Shown: piece by piece, positions 1 through 8,630 of the stretch | Numbering within the stretch: position 1 is the first letter of the stretch | Layout: each line of letters starts with the position of its first letter | Source of the DNA: DATBDE01 sp036270095 | GTDB taxonomy: Bacteria; Actinomycetota; Thermoleophilia; Solirubrobacterales; Solirubrobacteraceae | DNA length: 64,000 bases | Reading direction: 5' to 3' | Assembly (NCBI GenBank): GCA_036270095.1 | Contig: DATBDE010000072.1 | Coordinates: 1 to 64,000 of the forward strand | The notes under the pieces: generated by a model | Databases searched by the model: none | The model's input: only the letters and a program-made list of their open reading frames with translations | Told to the model about the DNA's origin: nothing | Program-made: the position numbers and the translations under genes

Positions 1-192
1 GCGCTCGGGTGCGCGGCCGAGCTGGAGGGCATCCGCCCGCTCGCCGCCCGCACGGGCGCCGACCGCCAGCTCGAGATCGCCCGCGACGAGGCGCGCCTCC
101 CCGGCCTCGTGGCCGCGCTCGCCGATGCCTTCCTGGCCCGCTCGGGCAACGGTCAGGCCGCGCGCGCGAACGGCCGCGCCCTGCGCTCGTAG
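1..192 (+). CDS. Carboxylate-amine ligase (GCS2/YbdK-type), C-terminal fragment
   Basis: The window opens inside this gene; only the last 63 codons are present, ending at TAG. The visible tail contains LGCAAELEGI and, further on, the stretch TGADRQLEIARDEARLPGLV. This matches the usual end of ATP-dependent glutamate-cysteine-ligase-like carboxylate-amine ligases, whose last helix follows a GADRQ motif. These enzymes join the gamma-carboxyl of glutamate to an amine or cysteine in the cytoplasm. The 3' end overlaps the 3' end of the convergent gamma-glutamyl hydrolase by 40 bp, so maker and breaker of gamma-glutamyl bonds sit tail to tail. The substrate cannot be told from this fragment. Confidence 0.6.
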   Translation, partial: ALGCAAELEGIRPLAARTGADRQLEIARDEARLPGLVAALADAFLARSGNGQAARANGRALRS

Positions 193-935
193 CGCTTGCA
201 CGCCGCCACGAAGGCCGCGAACAGGGCACGGTGCTCGGGCCGGTGGGCCAGCGACTCGGCGTGCCACTGGACGCCGACGACGAACGGCCGCGAGGGGTCC
301 TCGACGCCCTCGATGGTCCCGTCGGCGGCCCACGCTACTTCGGTCAGGCCGGTGCCGAGGCGCTGGATGGCCTGATGGTGGAACGAGTTGACTCTGCTAC
401 GGCCGCGGCCGAGCGTCGCCGCCAGCCCGCTGTCCTGCTGCAGCGAGATCCAGTGGGTCGGGCGGCTGCCGGCCACGGCCTGGCGGTGCTCGATGTCGGT
501 GCCCACGACGTCGGGCAGGTGCTGGTGCAGCGTGCCCTCGCGCGCCACGTTGAGCGCCTGCATGCCGCGGCAGACGGCCAGGATGGGCATGCCCAGCGCG
601 TCGGCCTCGCGCAGAAGGGCGAGCTCGAAGTGGTCGAGCTCGGGCTCGGTGGGGCCGAGGTTGCGGTCCACGGCGGCCCCGTATGCGCTCGGGTGCAGGT
701 CGGGCCCGCCGGAGAGCATGAGGCCGGAGACGCGGCTGACCAGATCGCCCACGCCCTCGGGCTCGATCGGGGGCAGGATGACCGGCAAGCCGCCGGACGC
801 GTCGACGGCCTCGGGGTAGTCCAGGCCGAGCGCGATCTCGTGCTGGCGCGGCTCGCCCTGGGCCAGGGGGCGTACGGTGCGGGCCTCGCGCAGCTCCGAG
901 GTCGAGACACCGATGAGGGGGCGGACGTCGGGCAT
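153..935 (-). CDS. Gamma-glutamyl-gamma-aminobutyrate hydrolase family protein (peptidase C26)
   Basis: A 260-aa class I glutamine-amidotransferase-fold hydrolase. The nucleophile elbow reads AVCRGMQALN with Cys122. The His/Glu pair lies in GVQWHAE (His225, Glu227), a slight change from the usual GVQWHPE. SGGPDLHPS near residue 75 forms the oxyanion/substrate loop, and FHHQAI (about 185-190) is another family motif. PuuD-type enzymes cut gamma-glutamyl amides such as gamma-glutamyl-GABA in polyamine catabolism; related enzymes act on other gamma-glutamyl compounds. All catalytic residues are present and the length is normal (about 240-260 aa). Start ATG is followed by PDVRPLIGVS, the typical N-terminus. 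It converges on a carboxylate-amine ligase, which suggests linked gamma-glutamyl metabolism, but no puuA or puuC is nearby. Confidence 0.85.
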   Translation of the reverse strand: MPDVRPLIGVSTSELREARTVRPLAQGEPRQHEIALGLDYPEAVDASGGLPVILPPIEPEGVGDLVSRVSGLMLSGGPDLHPSAYGAAVDRNLGPTEPELDHFELALLREADALGMPILAVCRGMQALNVAREGTLHQHLPDVVGTDIEHRQAVAGSRPTHWISLQQDSGLAATLGRGRSRVNSFHHQAIQRLGTGLTEVAWAADGTIEGVEDPSRPFVVGVQWHAESLAHRPEHRALFAAFVAACKRYERRARPFARAA

Positions 936-980
936 GAAAGGCAGCGTTTTACCCGATTTTCAGCTCGCGACCCATGGACG

Positions 981-3900
981 TCAGTCCAATGCCTCGTCCG
1001 GACGTTTCGACCCAGTGTCGAACGCCGCGAGCGCCGCGGTGGCCCGCTGTGCGTACGGCGCCCAGCCGTGGCGCTCGTAGAACGCGATCGCCCGCTCGAT
1101 CCGCGCAGGCGCCTCGGGCCAGTCCAGCAGGAGCCCCAGGCGGCCGAGGAACTCGTCGACGAGCCCGTACTGGCCCACCGCGCGCGCGGCGGGCACGGTG
1201 GAGCCGGCGTGGGGGGCGAGCAGCTCGTGCAGGACGGCGGCGAGCTCGCGCTCCTCGAGGAGCAGGCAGGCCTCGCTGAGCTCGACCATGGCCGAGATCC
1301 AGTTGGCGTCGAAGCTGATGACCCCGAACCGGTCGGGGGCCAGCGCGTGCAGCGAGGCGCGGGCCTCGTCGGTGCGGCCGACCGCGGCGAGCATCCACGT
1401 GTAGGCGGGGCGGTAGGCGATCGCGGCCGGGGACGTGCGCAGCTGCTCCTCGATCCAGCCCCAGTCCGCCTCCGCCCAGGTGGTGCGCAGGACGTGCTCG
1501 CCCCACTCGACCATGGCCGTGAACAGCTCGGCGTTGCCGTCGCCGGCAGCCAGCCCGAGGATGCGCGCCCGCTCGCACTCCTGCCGGGCGTCGGCGTAGC
1601 GGCCCTCGAGCAGCGCGCGCACGCCGGCCCACAGCGGCGTGTACCACCGATAGGTCGGCAACCGCAGCGCCTCCGCCATGGTCGCATGGTCCGCCATCTG
1701 CTCCCAGCATGCGTCGATACGGCCGAGCTCGAACAGGTCGACCACGCGCCAGTTGCGCCCTTGCAGGGCCGCCTCGCGGTCCCCGGCACGCTCGGCCACC
1801 GCGATCATCTCCTCCGCCACGTCAAGCCGCTCGTGTACGTGGTCGGAGTCCCACAGGGCGACGTGGCGGGCGTTCAGCGCCGCGGCCAGGGTGGCGTCGT
1901 CGCCAGCGCGGCGGGCCGCGGCCAGCGCGTCGTCGGAAAGGCGCCGGCGCGTCTCCCCCGGGGGCTCGTAGTAGCGCTCGACCGCCAGGCGGGCGAGCAG
2001 GCGCGCGCGCAGGCGGTCGGCGTCGGGCGGCAGCGCCTGCAGCGCGGCCTCGAGCGCGGCGGCCAGCTCCTTGTCGGGGTGGCCGATGAAGATCCCCACC
2101 CCGCCCAGGGCCAGCGCCGCGCGGGCCAGGTCGTCGGGCCGCTGCAGGGCGGCGTAGGCCGCGATGGCCTCACGCAGGGCCGCGCGGGCGGGGGCGGGCT
2201 CGCCCGCGCGCATCTGCGCCTCACCCTGCGCCAGCAGGAGGTCGGCGCGCAGGTCCGCGGGCGGAGCGTCGAGCCACTCCAGCGCCTGCAGCCCGCGCTC
2301 GGCGTGGGCGGCCGCGTCCTCCCAGGCCAGTGCCGCCGTGGCCTCGGCCGCCGCACGCCCGGCCGCGCGGGCGGCGGCCACCGGGTCGCCGGCGGGCGCG
2401 GCCTCGAGCAGGTGGTGGGCGACCTCGGCCGCCGAGACGGCGCGACCCGCCTCGCGCAGCGCGAGCAGGCGCTGCGCCGCGGCGGCGTGGGCGCGCACGC
2501 GGCGGGCTGCGCTGCGCTCCTCGTACAGAGTCTGGCGCACGAGCGCGTGGGCGAACGCGTAGGACCCGGGCGGTCCGGCCTCCTCGCGCACCAGGCCGGC
2601 GGCCACGGCGGCGTCGAGGGCGTCCAGCAGCGGTCCCGGCTCGCCGTCGAGGGCGTCGATCGAGAAGCGCTCGCCCAGCACCGCCGCGTCGCGGAGGACG
2701 GCGTGAGTGCGGTCGCCCAGGCGCTCGATGCGACGCCCGAGCACCTCGCGCACGGACTCGGGCAGGCCCACCTCGCCCAGTGACGAGGCGCCGGTCTCGG
2801 CCAGGTGGCGCGCGACCTCGACCACGAAGAACGGGTTTCCGCCGGTCTCGGCGTGCACCGCCAGGGCCACCCGCTCGGGCGTGTCCGGGCCGGTGCTGGC
2901 CGCGACCAGCTCCGCGGTGGCCCGTGCGCCCAGGCCGCGCAGGGCCACCCGGTCGGCCAGCTGCTCGCGCCGCGCGTCGGCCAGCAGGGCGCCGAGCGGA
3001 TGGTCGCGCGCGAGCTCGCTGGAGCGATACGTGCCCACGAGGCGGGCGGCCGGGCCCTCGGGGGCGCGCACGAGGTGGGCGAGCAGGAGCAGTGTGGGCC
3101 GGTCGGCCCAGTGCAGGTCGTCGAGCACGATCAGCAGCGGCCACGCGTCGGCGACGTTCGCGAGCAGCTCGCGCACAGCCTCGAACAGCGCGTAGCGCTC
3201 GCCCTCGGCGTCGCCCGCGGCGCCGGTCCCGAAGAGGGGCGCGACCGCCTCGCGCTCGGAGTCGTCGGCGTCGTCGAGCAGGGGGCGCAGCGCCTCGGCC
3301 CAGGCCTCGTAGGCCCGCAGCGGCTCCTCCGAGCAGCGGCCCACCAGGGCAACGCCGCCAGCGTCGCGCACGTCGCGCGCGAGCTCGAGCGCCAGCCGGG
3401 TCTTGCCCACGCCGGGGTCGCCCTCGATCACGACCAGGCCCCGCTCGCCGGCGGCGCCGGCGCGCTCGGCCTCGCGGCCCACGAACACCCCGGCCGTGCG
3501 CCGGTCCAGCAGGGGCGAGGAGGCGGGGCGGCTCGGCACGCGCCGGCGGATCGCGTCGTAGAGCGCGCGCGTGGCCGGCGAAGGGGCGATGGCGAGGGTG
3601 GTGCGCAGGCGCTGGCGCAGCTCGTCGTAGGCCACGAGCGCCCCGGCGCGGTCGCCCGCCTCGACCAGCCGCTCGATGAGGTCGCGCGCGGCCTCCTCGG
3701 AGAGCGGGTCGAGCGCGAGCCGGGCCCGAGCCAGGCGCACCGCCTCGGCCGGGTCGCCGGCGCGCTCGGCCACCTGGGCCAGGACCTCGGCCCGGCCCCG
3801 GCGTTGCTCGTCGCGGGCGTCGCGGGCCCATTCGTCGTCCAGGCTCGGGAGCAGCTCGCCCTGGCCGAGCTCCAGCGCGTCCTCGAGCCGTCCGGCCGCG

Positions 3901-4214
3901 ACCAGCTCCGCGAACGCGAGGGCGTCGACCCAGGCGTGCTGCAGCCCCACCGACTCGCGCGTGGCCAGCAGGTGGGCGTCGGCGGCGCCGCCGAGCGACC
4001 GGCGCACGGCCGACAGGGCCGTGCGCAGGCTCGCCCGTGCGCTCTCCTCGAGCACGTCGGGCCAGAACGTCCCTGCCACCTCCGAGCGCGAGTGCGGCCC
4101 CGGGTGCAGCGCCAGCCAGGCCAGCAGCCCGCGGGCCTTCGCCGGTGCGGGCGGCTCGCACCGCTCGCCGTCGGCCTCGATCGCCAGCTCCCCAAGCAGA
4201 CGCACGCGCAGCAT
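981..4214 (-). CDS. BTAD-domain transcriptional regulator with AAA ATPase and TPR-like tail
   Basis: A 1077-aa regulator of the SARP/AfsR-like type. Residues 1-90 form an OmpR-like winged helix (MLRVRLLGELAIEADG, then AKARGLLAWLALHPG). Residues 95-225 are the all-helical bacterial transcriptional activation domain. An AAA/STAND ATPase follows: Walker A GDPGVGKT at 265-272 and Walker B LLIVLDDLHWAD at 360-371. The remaining 600 residues are Ala/Leu/Arg-rich helical repeats like TPR units. No C-terminal LuxR-type HTH is seen, so DNA binding should reside at the N-terminus. Family members couple ATP and ligand sensing to promoter activation. The frame extends to 4289, but ATG at 4214 starts exactly at the conserved MLRVRLLG. 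It is divergent from the small ABM-like gene with 92 bp between, a likely target or shared promoter region. The signal sensed is unknown. Confidence 0.85.
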   Translation of the reverse strand: MLRVRLLGELAIEADGERCEPPAPAKARGLLAWLALHPGPHSRSEVAGTFWPDVLEESARASLRTALSAVRRSLGGAADAHLLATRESVGLQHAWVDALAFAELVAAGRLEDALELGQGELLPSLDDEWARDARDEQRRGRAEVLAQVAERAGDPAEAVRLARARLALDPLSEEAARDLIERLVEAGDRAGALVAYDELRQRLRTTLAIAPSPATRALYDAIRRRVPSRPASSPLLDRRTAGVFVGREAERAGAAGERGLVVIEGDPGVGKTRLALELARDVRDAGGVALVGRCSEEPLRAYEAWAEALRPLLDDADDSEREAVAPLFGTGAAGDAEGERYALFEAVRELLANVADAWPLLIVLDDLHWADRPTLLLLAHLVRAPEGPAARLVGTYRSSELARDHPLGALLADARREQLADRVALRGLGARATAELVAASTGPDTPERVALAVHAETGGNPFFVVEVARHLAETGASSLGEVGLPESVREVLGRRIERLGDRTHAVLRDAAVLGERFSIDALDGEPGPLLDALDAAVAAGLVREEAGPPGSYAFAHALVRQTLYEERSAARRVRAHAAAAQRLLALREAGRAVSAAEVAHHLLEAAPAGDPVAAARAAGRAAAEATAALAWEDAAAHAERGLQALEWLDAPPADLRADLLLAQGEAQMRAGEPAPARAALREAIAAYAALQRPDDLARAALALGGVGIFIGHPDKELAAALEAALQALPPDADRLRARLLARLAVERYYEPPGETRRRLSDDALAAARRAGDDATLAAALNARHVALWDSDHVHERLDVAEEMIAVAERAGDREAALQGRNWRVVDLFELGRIDACWEQMADHATMAEALRLPTYRWYTPLWAGVRALLEGRYADARQECERARILGLAAGDGNAELFTAMVEWGEHVLRTTWAEADWGWIEEQLRTSPAAIAYRPAYTWMLAAVGRTDEARASLHALAPDRFGVISFDANWISAMVELSEACLLLEERELAAVLHELLAPHAGSTVPAARAVGQYGLVDEFLGRLGLLLDWPEAPARIERAIAFYERHGWAPYAQRATAALAAFDTGSKRPDEALD

Positions 4215-4306
4215 GGGCGGCGAGCCTAACCCGCTTTCACGCTCCGCTGACGGCCGGGTAACGCGGAGGTGAGAGGGTTCCCTCGACACCGACCAGGAGG
4301 TCTGAG

Positions 4307-4615
4307 ATGTTCATCGCCCTCACCACCCGCAAGCTCAAGCCCGGGGAGTGGGACGGATTCCGCGCCGGCTGGGAGCCGAAGGGGGACGAGTACCCGCCCG
4401 GCTTCGTCCGCGCCATCCATGCCCGCAGCGTCCAGGATCCGGACGAGATCGTGTCCTTCGGCATGTTCGACGCCACCCAGGAGGAGCTCATGGCCTGGCG
4501 CGAGCGCAACGCCGACTCGGAGCGCCTGCGGCAGGAGGGCATGGGCCGCCACGTCGTCTCCACCGGGGCCGACGACTTCTACGAGGTGATCGAGGAGGTC
4601 ACTCCCGACCGCTGA
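4307..4615 (+). CDS. Small ABM-like (dimeric alpha-beta barrel) protein
   Basis: A 102-aa protein beginning MFIALTTRKLKPGEWDGF. The pattern of a short beta strand, a helix containing W-x(3)-R/G-x-W and a later FGMFDATQEEL segment fits the antibiotic-biosynthesis-monooxygenase-like or EthD-like dimeric alpha-beta barrel. Such proteins are small dimers; some are cofactor-free oxygenases and many have no known substrate. No clear catalytic residue can be named here. A strong Shine-Dalgarno sequence, AGGAGG, lies about 7 nt before the ATG. It is divergent from the large BTAD regulator, which may control it. The fold is moderately supported; the function is unknown. Confidence 0.6.
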   Translation: MFIALTTRKLKPGEWDGFRAGWEPKGDEYPPGFVRAIHARSVQDPDEIVSFGMFDATQEELMAWRERNADSERLRQEGMGRHVVSTGADDFYEVIEEVTPDR

Positions 4616-4636
4616 CCGCTCTATCCTGCGGGGCGC

Positions 4637-5530
4637 GTGAGCGAGACGCCCGAGAAGCGGGAGCCGGACGAGGAGTTCGAGCCGCCGACGGCTGAGGAGC
4701 CGATCGTCGACGAGGAGACCGTCGAGGAGCCGCCGCCCACCGAGGCGGTGGAGGACCCCGCGATCCCCGAGCGGCTGACCCCGGACCCGGACAGGTTCAC
4801 CGAAGGCCTGGTCGGCGGCCCGATCGACGCGCCTCCGCGGATACGGGCCGAGTTCCCCGTCGTCTTCCGCGGCTACGACCGCGAGGTCGTCGACGCCCAC
4901 CTGGCCGCGCTCGAGGAGGACGTCGCCGAGCTGCACGCCACGCGCACCCCGCAGTCCGCGGTCCGTCGCGAGCTCGACCGCGTCGGCCAGGAGACCTCCG
5001 CGATCCTGCAGCGCGCCCATGAGTCCGCGGACGAGATCACGCGGCGCTCACGCACCCGCGCCGCCGCCCGCATCGAGGAGGCCGAGCGCCAGGCGGACGA
5101 GATCCGCCGCGAGGCCGAGGCCCGCCTGAAGCGGATCGACAAGGACACCGACGACGTCTGGGCCGACCGGCGCCGGCTCCTGGAGGACGCCCGCTCAACG
5201 GGGGAGGCGCTGATCCGGCTCGCCGACGAAGCGCTAGAGCGCTTCCCGCCCGCCGAGGACGGCGGCCCCCCGCTCGAGCCGCCGCCGCGGCCGCCGCGCC
5301 CGCCCGTTGCGCGCGCGGCCCAGCCTGAGCCCGCACCGATCCCCGAGCCGGAGCCCGCCCCGGCCCCCGAGCCGGAGCTCGAGCCCGAGCCCGACACCCA
5401 GCTCGAGGAGGCGCCGCCGCCGCTCTCCGACGAGGCGCGGGACGTCGACGAGGGCGACCCGTCGATCGAGTCGGTCCGCCGCATCCCGCGCCCCGGCGCG
5501 CCCACGCACCCGCGGCGCCCACGCCGCTAG
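4637..5530 (+). CDS. DivIVA-like coiled-coil protein with Pro/Glu-rich tail
   Basis: A 297-aa cytoplasmic protein starting with GTG 21 nt after the preceding stop. Residues 1-65 are acidic and disordered (many E, D and P). Residues about 68-95 carry VVFRGYDREVVDAHLAALEE, close to the DivIVA/GpsB N-terminal motif (F-x-G-Y-x-x-x-x-V-D-x-x-L). A coiled coil of about 110 residues follows, rich in Arg, Glu and Ala. The tail is a run of P-E-P and P-A-P repeats ending in Arg/Pro. Actinobacterial DivIVA-like proteins mark curved membrane or septa and organise polar growth or division; this one lacks obvious extra domains. Its TAG stop overlaps the first two bases of the 161-bp repeat. The DivIVA assignment rests on one motif plus architecture. 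Confidence 0.6.
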   Translation: MSETPEKREPDEEFEPPTAEEPIVDEETVEEPPPTEAVEDPAIPERLTPDPDRFTEGLVGGPIDAPPRIRAEFPVVFRGYDREVVDAHLAALEEDVAELHATRTPQSAVRRELDRVGQETSAILQRAHESADEITRRSRTRAAARIEEAERQADEIRREAEARLKRIDKDTDDVWADRRRLLEDARSTGEALIRLADEALERFPPAEDGGPPLEPPPRPPRPPVARAAQPEPAPIPEPEPAPAPEPELEPEPDTQLEEAPPPLSDEARDVDEGDPSIESVRRIPRPGAPTHPRRPRR

Positions 5531-5689
5531 TCACCTGAGTCGTCAGTTCGCGGGCACCTTCCCGGCGTCTGGACGCGACTGACGCCACCCAGGGAAATCG
5601 CCGATGCCTTGCATCGACTCATCCCCTGTGCGTCGCCATTCACGCCCAGCCACTCGGGAAGCTGAGCCCGAACTTCCAACTCAGCAACT
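5529..5689 (+). repeat. 161-bp hairpin-rich repeat with terminal inverted repeats, copy 1
   Basis: This segment is about 93% identical by eye to 31299-31460. It begins AGTCACCTGAGTCG, so its AG is part of the TAG stop of the DivIVA-like gene. The far end is a degenerate inverted copy (CCAACTCAGCAACT). Inside are a strong stem, TTCCC-GGCGTC paired with GACGCC and GGGAA, and a perfect 6-bp hairpin CGATGC-CTT-GCATCG at 5602-5616. The loop of that hairpin differs from copy 2 (CTT versus TCT) while both stems are perfect. It fills most of the 194-bp gap before the next gene. It may be a small non-autonomous mobile element or a structured 3' RNA element. No frame of its own is convincing. Confidence 0.8.
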
Positions 5690-5724
5690 CGACGCCGCGA
5701 CCGGCGGTCGGAGAGGATGGGCCC

Positions 5725-6678
5725 GTGTGGCCCGACGAAGTCGACGACGTCCTCGGCGGCGACCTGACCTGCGCCATCGCCTACGTGACGCCCGCGGGCG
5801 GCGCGGTCGTGACCGCCGTGGCCCCGATCGGCCTGCGCGACCGCGAGGCCAAGACGGTCGGCTTCACCACGTCGCTCGGGTTCGGGCGCAAGCTCGACCG
5901 CCTGCGCACCGAGCCCCGCATCGCAATGGCCTACCACGCGCGCGAGCACGGCCTCGGCGACGGGGCCAACCGGCGCTATGTGCTCGTGCAGGGCCGCGCC
6001 AGCTTCGACGCCGACCCTGATCCCGACTACCTCGAGAACGAGATCGGCCCGCGCTCGGCCCGTTACCTGGGGGAACCGCGGCGCGGGTTCTTCTGGGACC
6101 GCTGGCTGCAGACCTACTACGCGGACCGCGTGCTGGTGACCGTCGCGGTGGAGCGCGTCGTGGCCTGGCCCGACCTGCAGACGGAGGGCGCCCCGCTCGT
6201 AGTGGGGAGCGAACGGCCGGCCGAGCCGCCCGAGCCGCAGCAGGCGCCCAAGAATGGCCCGGCGCCGCGCGTGGACGCCGCCCGCGCGGGCACGCGGGCG
6301 GGCGAGCTGCCCCACCGCCTCATCGCCTACGTGGACGCGGACGGGTACCCGGTGATCCTGCCCTTCGCGGTGACCGGCGCCGACAGCGGCGGGGTGAGCA
6401 TCACGAGCGCGGCCGGTCTGCCGCCCGGCGGCCGCCGGGCCGGCGTGGTGGCGCACCGGTACAACCCCAAGCTCATCGGCCTGGAGACCCGGCAGCACAC
6501 CGGCTGGCTCGAGGTCGCGGACGGCAGCACCCGCTACGCGCCGCATACCGAGAGCGGCTTCAAGGCGCCGGCGAACAAGACCCTGCTGCTGCTCGGCAAC
6601 GGGTTCCTGGCCCGGCGCAACCTGGCCAAGGCGCGCAAGGCCGGCCGGGTCGCGGCGCTGAAAGGCTCGGCGGGCTAG
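5725..6678 (+). CDS. Tandem split-barrel (pyridoxamine 5'-phosphate oxidase-like) protein
   Basis: A 317-aa protein starting with GTG behind a GAGAGGATGGG ribosome site. The first half (about residues 12-150) reads as an FMN-binding split barrel: an AIAYVTPAGGAVVTAVAPIG strand pair, GFTTSLGFGRKLDRLR at the phosphate-binding region, then RIAMAYHAREHG. The second half (about 195-290) repeats the same plan in weaker form (LIAYVDADGYPVILPFAVTG). The linker is Pro/Ala-rich. Members of this superfamily bind FMN, F420 or heme and reduce small substrates; no cofactor can be fixed here. It lies between repeat copy 1 and the convergent MFS gene, overlapping that gene by 4 nt at the stops. The fold is likely; the substrate is unknown. 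Confidence 0.7.
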   Translation: MWPDEVDDVLGGDLTCAIAYVTPAGGAVVTAVAPIGLRDREAKTVGFTTSLGFGRKLDRLRTEPRIAMAYHAREHGLGDGANRRYVLVQGRASFDADPDPDYLENEIGPRSARYLGEPRRGFFWDRWLQTYYADRVLVTVAVERVVAWPDLQTEGAPLVVGSERPAEPPEPQQAPKNGPAPRVDAARAGTRAGELPHRLIAYVDADGYPVILPFAVTGADSGGVSITSAAGLPPGGRRAGVVAHRYNPKLIGLETRQHTGWLEVADGSTRYAPHTESGFKAPANKTLLLLGNGFLARRNLAKARKAGRVAALKGSAG

Positions 6679-8123
6679 CCGAGCGCGGGCTGGGCGTCGG
6701 GCTCGCGCTCGCGTTCCCGCTCGCCCGCGGGCAGGACCACGATGGCCACGACCACGCCGACGGCGACCAGGGCCGCCCCGATCAGGAACGCGAGGTCGTA
6801 ACCGCCGGTCAGGGCCGATGTCGCGCTGTGGCCAGCGGCGGCCAGCGTCCTGGTGCGGTCCGCAGCGATCGCGCCCAGCGCGGCCAGCCCGAGCGAGGCC
6901 GAGATCCACATCGACACGTTCACGATGCCCGAGGCCAGCCCGGCGTCGCGCGCCGGCACGTCGCCCATGGCGATGTGCAGCAGCGGCATGAACGACGTGC
7001 CGCCGCCGATGCCCATGAGCGCGAAGGCGAAGAACAGCGTGGGGAAGAAGGCCGTGTGCTCGCCGGCGCCGCCCAGCAGGGCCAGACCCGCCGCCATCGC
7101 GGTCAAGCCGGGCACGAGCGTGCGCTTGGCGCCGAAGCGGTTGACCAGGCGCGCGGTCACGCCCGAGGACAGGATGGCCACGATCAGCGTCGTGGGCAGG
7201 AAGGCCAGCCCGATCTGCAGGGCGTCGTAGCCGCGCACGTGCTCGAGGTAGAGCGCGCCGAGGAAGAACGTCGTGAACATGCCGCTGGCGGTCAGGCCGC
7301 GCACCACGCTGGACCCCGTCAGCCCGCGCAGGCGCAGGATGCGGAGCGGCATCATCGGGTTGCGCACGCGCGCCTCGACGACGAGGAAGGCGACGAGCAG
7401 GGCCAGCGCCCCCGCGCCGAACCCCAGCGTGTGGGCCGAGCCCCAGCCGTAGTCGCTGGTCTTGACGATGGCGTAGACGCCGAGCATGAGCGAGGCGGTG
7501 CCGAGGAGCGCGCCGGCCACGTCGACGCCCTGGTCGAGACCGATGCCCTCGCTCTCCTCGATCAGCGCCCGCCCCAGCACCCAGGTGACGATGCCGATGG
7601 GCACGTTGATGAAGAAGATCCAGTGCCAGTCGATCGAGTCCACGATCACGCCGCCGAGCAGCAGGCCGATGGTGCCGCCGCTGACGGCGGTGAACGTGTA
7701 GACGCTCATCGCGGTGGCCCGCTCGGCGGGCCGCGGGAACTCCGTGGCCACGATGGCGACGATGACCGCCGCGCACACGGCGCCGCCGAAGCCCTGGACG
7801 AAGCGGGCGACGATGAGGAGGGCCTGGGAGTCGGCGAAGCCGCACGCCGCCGAAGCCAGCGTGAAGAGCACGAGCCCGACCAGGAACACGCGCTTGCGCC
7901 CGACCAGGTCGCCCATGCGACCGGCCAGGAGCAGGAAGCCGCCGTAGCTGATCATGTAGGCGTTGATGACCCAGGTCAGCGACGACTGGGAGAAGTGCAG
8001 GTCATGCTGGATCGCGGGCAGGGCCACGTTCACGATCGACGCGTCCACGACGATCATCAGCTGTCCGATGCAGACGACGACCAGAGCGACCCAGCGCCGC
8101 CGCGCGCTGCTCAATAGCTCCAT
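6675..8123 (-). CDS. MFS drug efflux transporter, DHA2 (EmrB/QacA) family
   Basis: A 482-aa inner-membrane protein with about 14 predicted membrane helices. Helix 1 carries the DHA2 motif VVDASIVNVALP around Asp27, and the loop between helices 2 and 3 has motif A, GRMGDLVGRKRVF, at 68-80. These are typical of proton-driven multidrug exporters. The frame runs 15 codons further upstream, but ATG 8123 places the protein start at MELLSSARRRW, just before helix 1, and leaves the palindromic operator mostly outside. It is divergently arranged with a MarR regulator, and the start codon lies inside the operator, so repression by that MarR is very likely. The exported compound is not evident. Confidence 0.88.
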   Translation of the reverse strand: MELLSSARRRWVALVVVCIGQLMIVVDASIVNVALPAIQHDLHFSQSSLTWVINAYMISYGGFLLLAGRMGDLVGRKRVFLVGLVLFTLASAACGFADSQALLIVARFVQGFGGAVCAAVIVAIVATEFPRPAERATAMSVYTFTAVSGGTIGLLLGGVIVDSIDWHWIFFINVPIGIVTWVLGRALIEESEGIGLDQGVDVAGALLGTASLMLGVYAIVKTSDYGWGSAHTLGFGAGALALLVAFLVVEARVRNPMMPLRILRLRGLTGSSVVRGLTASGMFTTFFLGALYLEHVRGYDALQIGLAFLPTTLIVAILSSGVTARLVNRFGAKRTLVPGLTAMAAGLALLGGAGEHTAFFPTLFFAFALMGIGGGTSFMPLLHIAMGDVPARDAGLASGIVNVSMWISASLGLAALGAIAADRTRTLAAAGHSATSALTGGYDLAFLIGAALVAVGVVVAIVVLPAGEREREREPDAQPALG

Positions 8124-8167
8124 GATCGTCACCCTATCATGGACCATCCTATGATCAATGAATATCA
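8120..8167. promoter_or_regulatory. Probable MarR operator between MFS and marR genes
   Basis: The divergent intergenic region is unusually AT-rich for this genome. It holds a perfect 7-bp inverted repeat, CCATGAT (8120-8126) and ATCATGG (8136-8142), with a 9-nt spacer. Further half-sites follow: ATGAT at 8151-8155 and ATCAT at 8163-8167. Spacings of about 12-16 bp place them near one helical turn. MarR dimers commonly bind such paired sites and repress both the adjacent pump and themselves. The first arm covers the MFS start codon. Binding by the adjacent MarR is inference. Confidence 0.65.
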
Positions 8168-8195
8168 TCGGGAGGCGCTAGGCTCCGAGTCGGGG

Positions 8196-8630
8196 ATGGA
8201 GACAACCACCCGCCCGGGCGCACTCGTGTTGCTCACGCGCCTCTCGCGCGTCGTACACCGGCGCTCCACCGAGCAGCTGCTCGGCATGCGCGTCAAGCAG
8301 TTCGGGACCCTCTGCTACATCCGCGACCGCGGGCCCGTGCTGCAGCAGGACCTCGGCGAGTCGCTGTACATGGACCCGAACAACCTCGTCCTCCTCCTCA
8401 ACGACCTTGAGGCGCACCGCTGGATCGAGCGCCGCCGCGACCCGGACGACCGACGCCGCCACATCGTCGGCGTCACGACCGAGGGGAAGCGGGCGATCGA
8501 GCGCGCGGAGCGCTCGATGGAGAGCATCGAGGATGAGGTGCTGGCGGGCCTGGACGACAAGGACCGCGAGGACCTGCGCCGGTTGCTGAGCAAGGCGCTC
8601 GAGCACCCGGCCGCGGCGACCACGCCTTGA
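8196..8630 (+). CDS. MarR-family transcriptional regulator
   Basis: A 144-aa winged-helix repressor from METTTRPGAL onward. The recognition region reads LQQDLGESLYMDPNNLVLLLNDLE (about 49-72) and the wing RRDPDDRRRHIVGVT (80-94), both typical of MarR. ATG codons at 8139 and 8151 would add up to 19 residues but would put the operator inside the gene, so 8196 is preferred; the ribosome site is not decisive. It is divergent from a DHA2 efflux pump, the classical MarR arrangement. Its TGA overlaps the TTG start of the BNR-propeller gene (TTGA), so the two are probably translationally coupled. No ligand can be inferred. Confidence 0.88.
   Translation: METTTRPGALVLLTRLSRVVHRRSTEQLLGMRVKQFGTLCYIRDRGPVLQQDLGESLYMDPNNLVLLLNDLEAHRWIERRRDPDDRRRHIVGVTTEGKRAIERAERSMESIEDEVLAGLDDKDREDLRRLLSKALEHPAAATTP

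Noticed and set aside
9..2783. A plus-strand open frame of over 900 codons
   Set aside because: It has an Arg/Gly/Pro-rich nonsense composition, lies opposite the hydrolase and BTAD genes, and shows no domain; it is a product of high GC. Similar frames across the window were dropped for the same reason.
5529..5689. A small protein encoded in the 161-bp repeat
   Set aside because: Frames through both copies are not shared and contain no ribosome site. Differences between copies do not favour third codon positions, and hairpin stems are preserved instead.
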